Positions 27,201 through 36,200 of a DNA stretch of 64,000 bases are shown here, one piece after another. How positions within the stretch are numbered: position 1 is the first letter of the stretch; every line of letters begins with the position of its first letter. The translations under genes were made by a program, and so were the position numbers. The stretch is from contig WACJ01000101.1 of the NCBI GenBank assembly GCA_008973525.1, positions 682,001-746,000 on the forward strand, given 5' to 3'. Origin of the DNA: Stenopsyche tienmushanensis (lineage: Eukaryota > Arthropoda > Insecta > Trichoptera > Stenopsychidae). The notes under the pieces are model-generated. The model saw only the letters and a list, made by a program, of their open reading frames with translations. It was not told the DNA's origin and did not search any database.

Positions 27201-30200
27201 AAACAATATATATGTATATATATTTGTATATGTATATGTTTTTATTTTATTCGACCATTCTACTTTACATGAATCAACACTGATCGATCGCGAGGTGCTT
27301 ATTCATCATATCAGCGGTCCGAAAAGCGGACCGATTGAACATACAAGCCGCTCCGTCCTCTTTTAACCTAACCTAACGAACATTAGAAAAACCGTTTCGA
27401 ATATCAACCCACACATTTTCATTGAAAAATATACTCTTTATATATTGACGAATTTTCTGAAAATTCGTCACCTGTCAAGTGCTAATTAAGATAGTATCTT
27501 TCAGCTAACGAAACCATCCATTTAATTGTATGCATATGTATACTTTATCTGTCATGGTTATCAACATTGATAAATTATTCCAGTAAATGTTTGCTCTCAA
27601 CATTGATGGGTTTTTTCGTGAATGTCAATATCAACACAATTTCCATTTATGGTAAAACGATTTTGTTGATATGGTTTTGCTTTGTAATTTTAATATAAAT
27701 GTTAGATAGACTCTCAAAAGGGCGCAAACTGGCCTAATTTCAGCCTAGGACAAATTCTGCCATGAAGGTTGATATTTCAAACGCGATTTTCACATGCAGC
27801 GTAAAAGTGAAACCGCGTATTTCAAGGGGATGAGAATGGATATCTCGAATCCCTTGAATTACGCAGTGAATCAAAAACTTTTTAAGACCTCCTGAATATT
27901 TGAGGCGCGAGGCGTGCGCTTTGACATTGCTGAATGTGAAAATTTGCTATATAATGCTCCCAATAAATCATGGCTATTACCCCGTTCTCCCGTTCATATT
28001 TGGGATCCAATCGAACAAAAATAAAATAACCTTGAAGTAACGCTTAGAATAGTTTTCTGAGAATAACAGGATAAAATTAAAGCAGAAGAATCAACCGAAT
28101 CACTATATTCGATGCTGAAGAGAATTGGGTAAATTTTAAATATAAAATTTTTAACCCATCATATACTGTTCAGTTAAAAAATATTAATCCTTATACGATC
28201 AGATTTAAAATTCTTCATCGATTCGAAGTTCTACAACTTATAAGATTACTATAATAGATAAAAACGTTTGTATGGCTAACAAAATTATTTCGTTATGTGT
28301 CATTCAAACATAATTGCATTGTCTTCTATTTATTCTTTGTGGTAAGTCTTTGAGTCGGTCCTACTTCGGTGGTTAACACAATATTTGCAGGAGCGATGTT
28401 TTTTTCCATTTTTACATTACTAATTAAATTATATTTGAAATCTTCTTATTTGTGTCCATAGATGTCTCTACTTGAACTATTAAAAACATTATGGTAACGG
28501 TTAGAATCATATTATTGATGATTATTGAAAACATTTGAATGGTGATCAGAGCCGTAACGGGGGTACGAAGAGCCTGTGGCATGTATCTAACTTGCGCCCC
28601 CACCCCCGAATTTTTTTTTTTAAAGTTAAATAATACTATTATAAATGCAATATATTAAAATAATATACGAAGATAGTCGCAAAAGTACCCGACTTAGCGT
28701 ATAGATGGCGGTTGTTGTTTTAAAAAACACCCGTGCGCTACCATGATATGTATTTAGTACACCATATGAAATACTGAAAAATTCCGAACCCCGTGTCTAT
28801 TATATTTCATATCGATATTCCCATTATTAGCAACATTCCCTAATTTAATCAACAGGTTTAAAATGTTGTGTCTCAAAACTGAATTGTATTTGGGGTCTCT
28901 TAAAAGAGTTAAGTCTTTCACTGGTTGAAGCCTTCAATAAATCCAAAATATCATATAAAAGTTTACGTTGGCGCCTTAATACGCAATATAATACACATAT
29001 TTGATACAACATATATACTTGGTAAAACGCAAACAATCCTAAATTTATACGCAATATGACTGGCATAAAAACATTTTTATAGAACTATTGTTTTTCTATT
29101 TCAATCTAAAGCTGTTATCTAATCCATTTTTAAAAAATGCTTCATTAGATTTTCAGCAATTCATGCTGAATTGACATAATAAATTTTAAAACTATCAGCA
29201 GATGTCACTAGTAAATAAAATTTAATAATGATTATTAACATGTTATGTATCTATTTCGTTGATATGATTTAAAATTAGTTTCAAACTAATTACGCAAGAA
29301 CCTTTTTCTAATTTGAAGCGAATATTCAAGTCAATGTGCTTATTTAAATATATTCATCCTCGTCTTAATTTGACAAACAGATGTAGATATTTTCTTTGAC
29401 TAAATGAAAGCATCATTTATTTAAAATCGTTTTTGACAGTGAATAAACATATCTTGATGAACATCATATATTTTATCATATATGACATGTTTTAATGCAA
29501 GTTTTCAAGGTATTCCGCCATATTCATAAGGACAATAATCAAAATCAAAAACCATTTTAAAAGCAACTTTATTCATATTTCTATCTAAATATAGCAGATT
29601 AATCAATTTTTTGATGATTCCTTAAGCTGAATGAAAAGTACTCTACGCTTATAAGAGCTCGTCGACGAATTTTCAGGATTTATAGCACTTCTTCTATTGG
29701 CTTGGATGTATCGGAAAACTATAGTGATCTGAAAATTTCCATCGCAAAATCATATTCGAGTTTGATAAAATCCGCAATAAACTTAACTAAAAACCAACAA
29801 ACACTAAAATGCTCTGTGAGAGAGATAATATAGACATATGAATTATGCATATTTTTGATAAATAAAGTGGTTTTGTCAGCTGAAAGATATAATCTTAATT
29901 CACTTTTGGCAGGTGATAATTTTTGAGAAGATCTGTCTATAAAAAAATATCGTTTGAGTACTCTCACGCGGTAGAAGTGAAGCTTCCTAGCTTCTAGGAA
30001 AATTTGATTTTATACATTGCTTCTTTCCATTTGTTAACGTTAATTACTATTTTTTGCTCTTTGCCTGGCTCGATATTCCAATTGATATATTTTACCAAGG
30101 TACTGATTGGCATATTTCTTAGCAGTTTATTCGCTTTCTTCCATTCTCTTACCCCTTTAGCAAATTTGTTGCTATATTTGTATATCCACCATCATCTGTA

Positions 30201-33200
30201 TAAAATCCACTTATCTGTGAGGACAATTGTCGATAGTATACAATATTTGGCAATTTATTTGCGTAAACATAAACAATACGCTTGAAATCGATTCATTGTA
30301 TCATTTACATTCAGTATTAGTCGATAAATTTGGGTTAACGAACTATACAATCGTACGATGTACGCAACATACTATCTTCGTCTCTGTCCCTCATTCACAA
30401 TCTCAGATCTGCAAGATACTCTATCCGTCTCTGTTTTCTTCAAAATCAACGTGTAAGAATGCTCTTCCTTAATCATTGGAATTTGGATACAACCCTGTGT
30501 CTTACCTCTTTAAGGGGCTAAGGCTCGCACTCTATGTATCTTTTGAAGAGTTTGTAATATTAATAACAAACTCTTCAACATGCCAACATATTAAAATCGA
30601 ATCAAATTAAATAAATATGCTTGAATGCATCGAACGTACATATTTATTAAATATGAAAAATACAAATGATCATTAAAATATAGCTTTGCTGTCAGTGAAC
30701 ATAATTTTTTTAATATGATTCGAGACACTAACCATAAATTATTCCACTTATTTTGTTATGCATAATGTGTATAATGCGGTATTTATAGGGTTAAATTGAA
30801 CATCGGTTCGAATATTTGCTTAAAGCCTGGAAATAATTGCGACGATTATTAAATATATGAGCGTATAATTAATTAGTTCAATAGTGACATCCGTCGACGA
30901 TTTTTGTAACTATTATGTTGATTTACACAAATTGCTGAAATTTCAATAAAATTAACGACCACTTAAGATTAAAATGTAAAAACAATGCGGACAATAGATC
31001 AATAAAAAATCGCATTTTCGCAATCGAATTTATGATTGCGCCTTAAAACAAACATCGGCGTATCATATGTGTAAAGCTAATTGCTTAATTTCAAGGCGCA
31101 GAGTAATAAAAATGAAATATTTTTGATCGATGGAAATGTGCGCCAAATTTAAATTTTCCTGCCAATCACTTTGACGTTTTTTATCGAGCGAATCTCGATT
31201 GTTGAAAAACAAGTCTCATTTGCAAATTTCGCATTATCAGAGCAAATATTGTGAATGTATGAAGTTTCAAAGGGCGTATCTTGAAGTGCTCGCTACTGCA
31301 CAATAAAAGTTAATGCGATCGTATCACGTTTATGATCGATGAATTGTATGCCTGTTTTTGTTAAAACCTTGAATTGCGAAAGCGTTTGAAGCTTTCCCCA
31401 TTGACCTGTCACTGAATAAACAGAGCTTTTATGGTTGTTTTTTGAAAAACAGTATTGTAAAGATACGAGAGGTCATATCACTATTTGTTTTATAGGCAAA
31501 TTAATAACTACGAGATATATGCATTCTGCACTTGATTGTCTTTTAATTATTGCGATTATGTCGCCCCAATAAAGCCATAAAACGACGCATTCTGAGGATG
31601 AAACAATAATTATATTTTATTGACATTGAACCAAATTATCTCCCAATAAAGAGATTATCGGTCATGTCGTTGATTGGTATATTATGAATTTATGATTTTT
31701 ATATTTAGACGATCTTCATCCGAAACAATCAAGCGTGTGAATATAAAATGGATTAAAATTGAATAAATAAGATGGACTTACCACTCTTTTTTTCGGCCCC
31801 CGGTTGTTCTCCCATTTCCTCGACCTGAAATATTAATATTGCATAAGGATTGATTCTATATTTATAATAATTTTAATATTAAGGTATTAATTACGCTCTT
31901 TGAAGACGATGTAAGTATAAAATATTAGAGTATCTCGATGGAAACCAATCCGTATTCGATTTGATTTGATACTGAGTGTTTGATATAGGGTGAGTAACTA
32001 AATTACTATAGTTAGAGCATACGATTTCTAATCATTGTTTACTGAATATATTTGAAAACTTGTCAAATTCTCAAACACAAATAAATCATTTTGATTCAGC
32101 GTATGCTAAAACTAATATTTGTACATTCATAGAGTATGCATTTAAGAAAAATAATCATAAGATGTAGATTTTAAAGCCCACAATCAGTTAGGTAATGTTA
32201 GTAATGGCTCATGTGTTATTTATGAACTACAAACTGTGAAGACAAGATAGAAAAAATCTCAAAATAAAGATATTTATTGACATAATATTAATGTATGCTA
32301 ATTAAAACGGTTAGATTAATTTGATGATTGAAATATTACTGAAATTGAAATCAAAATTATTAATAAGTCGATGCACATCCTTTAAAAATATTGGCGAAAA
32401 CCGTACATATAATATTTATCCTCAAATCAATCGTATATGGATATCACATATTTAGATCATCCAAATGTAACGCATATATATTATTACTGTTTAATATTTA
32501 CACGTGACGTTTTTAAATTGATATAAACCATTTCGTTTTAGTAGAAAGTAGTACAATTTTAAACATGTATTTAGTCAATCCTACAACAACGCGTTTATAT
32601 TATTATTGAACAGCGAACTAGAGATCCATTATTTTCAAGCAAAATTTGGTTTGGTCACAATTAAATCATATTGATGTGTCTGATGTCTATTTACAGCAAG
32701 ACAACTCGAGAAAACATCACAAAAAGAAAACCATTTAGGCGTCACATTTGGATGGCTTTCTTTTCTATGCAAATTCAAGTGGCAATTCAGCGATATTGTA
32801 AGATACAATTTCAGCCCAATAACAATGTAATAATGGCATTTTGTCAGAGAAAACATAGCGGTGGACGATAACCATGAACATCTTGATAAGTCTGATATTG
32901 GCTTCTTGAAAATACAAAGTCGATGCATGACATGTATGTGCATCATATGATTAAAAATCACATGAAGTACATCATTCTAGACAGAGGCGTGCCTGATGAC
33001 ACATGATGGGCATACAATAGCTTTGATTTGCACGGATGTTCGATAAGTTGCATCTTAGATCATTGGCACTGCGAAACATCGTGGAAATGCATCACGTTAC
33101 CGACGATGAAAGATTTCGAATCTGTGCCAAACTAACCAAAATTCTGCTTCTTATCAATTAACATATTGGCCTATGTTCACATTTATACATGAAATTCAGA

Positions 33201-36200
33201 TCCGGTGTCAGATTGTTCAAAAAAATCACATTAACAACAAATTTGGAAGATTTGAAGTATGACTTATTAGATGAAGGATGAATGGATGCTGACGTTTCCA
33301 TTGTATTTTTTGAAATTAATGATCATCAGGGCTGCCCATTGAATGATCTTTGAAATGCTCAAAACCATTCAGAAAGCTCAAAAATTCAATTGTGTCCAAA
33401 AAAAGTTACTCAATATTGATTAGTATCGCTCAGAATATACAGTAACAGTCATTTTTCAATAAATGTGGCCCATTGATCCCTTTGAACAAAATGCACATCA
33501 AACAGTAATTTTTTTGGGAGTGGACATCTTTCCTGAATAACACGAGAATTTTCATTGCCCAGATATGACAATTTTGCTCATTGACGCATCCACCTATTGT
33601 GAGGTGAGCTTCATTGCTAAATAATATTTCTCTCGTTTTTTGTTCAATAACTATTATCTTTGTATACGGTTGAACTTGTATTATCTTCTAGTAAAACAAA
33701 ATGGCTTATATTATTTATAAACACGTTATTTGTATATATTATACAATGCTAATATATAAGCGTCACTTTTGGATGGCCCTATATTATCGAATTATGATTC
33801 GATTAAAATTTGAGTAGCCTTTCTTTTGTACGAAGGTTTATCGAGACGACAATGATGATTGATTTGCCATAATTTATATAGTCTAGAGCATCACTATTGT
33901 ATTTAATGACAAGTAGTCCAATATATGTCAATATTAAAGCCCTGGAGCTATTTCAAAAGACGTTGTGATAGTATGCAATTATTGATATGTGCTACTTTTA
34001 ACTCTGTGACAAATTAATCTATTGTAATTTCGCCAATGTAATTTATATCAGCGTATCGCACAACTATAATACCTTTAATTGTTAGTTGGCCGATAATTAT
34101 TGAATATTGATGAATTGGCGAATTGATAGCGTTTAGTATGAAATGTTTCAGAAGTTTAAGCAAAACAATGTCGACTTTATTCCACATTATGTAAATCTGA
34201 TAAGTTTTATTAGGTTTATAAATATGTAAAAGATCGCCTAGATCTTCATCGCTGTATTATATAGGTACCTAATTTATCATTTTGTAATCATCGGAGAAAT
34301 GATTAAAGATTTACATATGTCATCGATAAATTAAAGTGGAAATATCTCGCTGTCAAGTGACAAGATTCCAATGACACTTTGACAGTAAACGTTAACGTGG
34401 CGCTATAGTAACGTTGTCAAATTTTAACCTCATGTCAATTAAAACTTATACGTTGATAATGGCGTTTATCAATATGCAAAAAGATGGCGTTGCCTGAAGT
34501 GAATTGTCGAAAATTTACATTTCGAGCTTGGCTTTGATTTAATCCATCGATTGAGATATTGGCGTATTGTCAGAGATTGCATAGACAAAAACAAAAAAGT
34601 ACATTCGTCAAAATGGCAAAAAAATCGAAATATCGACACGCCAATCGTATGACATGATTAGCACGTATAGTGATTTTAACCCTTTGTGATCCAATGTCCA
34701 CGCGCAAACGCTTTTTTTAAGCTGTGGAACGAAGCAAATGTTCCAGAAGGAATACTATTGCTTTTCTACTAATCAAAAGATCATTTAATTGTTTCCTGAA
34801 ATGTGAAAAGAAATGTTTGCGATGGTGTATTTTTGTCCGCTGCAGATATAAAATCACAATTTCAAACAATAGTTTTTGGCAAATTGTGTCATTCTGAACA
34901 TCTCATATTTGTGAAGTGAACTGACAGTTTAATTATTTTTCGTGAGATTTTACACTAATCCAAAACTTCTTGAGGAACTTTTAAAAATAAATTATTTCCT
35001 TACTGGTAAAACCGTGGCGGTTTACCGGTGGCAAATAAAATACATTTTCCAAAGGATATTTTAAAAAAAACTAAATTAATTGTTGGGAAAAATGTAATTT
35101 ACAACAAAAAAGAAAAACTTGTGTTAGTTTGGCGAGTTAAGAGAAATATAACGATGCTTAGTGATTTTTGTGCAGCCAAAATACAGATACCGGGCGTAGA
35201 TCGACGATTGATAACGAGGAATGATTGAATAGAAATCCTCATTATATATATGATTCTACAAACTACAAAGATTGTATGGTCTGTTCGCATTGTAATATTC
35301 CAGAAAAACGAAGACGGACATCGTTATATTGCGATAAGTGCGAGAAAAAGCCCGCCCTTCCCCGCCCTGGGGATTGTTTTAAGAAATATCAAACTTACGT
35401 AATTTTAGGAATTAATTTTTGCAAATTAGTATTAAATATATCAACAAACATCGTTCGTACTAAATACACATTTTTATTTATTTATATTCCTTCATTTTTC
35501 ACCATAAACATATTTTTTAATAAATCCACTGAAAATAGCTCGGATTTGGTGCAACACATTTGATAAAAATCTTCAATCAAAATCAATGAAGTGTAAGGAA
35601 AAATCATCGAAAATTTGAGCTTCTGAATACGCGCCAATAAACAAAACCGCGGTGGACAATTGAACGATTTTATATTCCATACTTAATGCCATAAAATATT
35701 CTTTCAAATAAAAATATAATCAAATGGATACCTCATACGCAGCTTGTTTTATTTACATTTAAAATTTAAGCGTCTTAATTGAAAGACCCTGTAGATCGAT
35801 CATAAATTATATAAATATATTAATACATATATAAAGTAAATCCGCTTGGGATTTTAGCACAGTGCTTTAGATTTCATTTGAGTTAAGAGTAGTTCATTGA
35901 TACGATATTGAATTGTTCGATTACTTGATCCACGTATCACATAAGCTGATATTTTCATTCATATTAGCGTTCTTTGACTTTGACTCGTATCTGTACGTGA
36001 ATTAAATAAATTCAGTATATCGGTCGAATGTAATGGCATTGCCTTTGATCATGACCGAGAACTTCATATGCATACAATAGTAGCTATCGATAGCATTGAA
36101 ATATTGCCGAAGATTTTAACACATTTTTTTCAGCATACGCGCTATGAAACTTTAAAATGTCAATCTTATAAAATATATGTAAATGTCATCCATCGGCAAA

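Larger units (their letters stand above)
10201..31781 (-). other. Aquaporin intron 3 (21.6 kb)
   Basis: Home of Tc copies A and B, the nested TTAA element, the hAT relic, the 24727 mariner, the second mariner lineage and several dispersed repeats. Stretches 12100-13650, 14760-16980, 20900-24320 and 30500-31780 hold only short frames. The longest is a 113-codon minus-strand frame at 22440-22781 in a GC-richer patch, unrecognised. Confidence 0.6.

Noticed and set aside
27205..27245. TA/TG-rich stretch as a regulatory or satellite array
   Set aside because: Short simple-sequence microsatellite, common in AT-rich introns; no larger array.
28845..29066. Minus-strand frame with hydrophobic runs ([20 protein letters not shown]), possibly a gustatory receptor exon; also frames at 13779-14000, 15571-15852 and 29719-29967
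   Set aside because: No conserved TY...QF tail, no neighbouring exons in phase and no clear splice sites. Hydrophobic frames are expected by chance in AT-rich DNA.
34672..35670. A piggyBac element with a right end at GTGGACAATTGAACG (about 35650)
   Set aside because: That sequence aligns to the interior of the Tc-like family (copy F), not to a piggyBac terminal repeat. The right end of the piggyBac relic is unknown.
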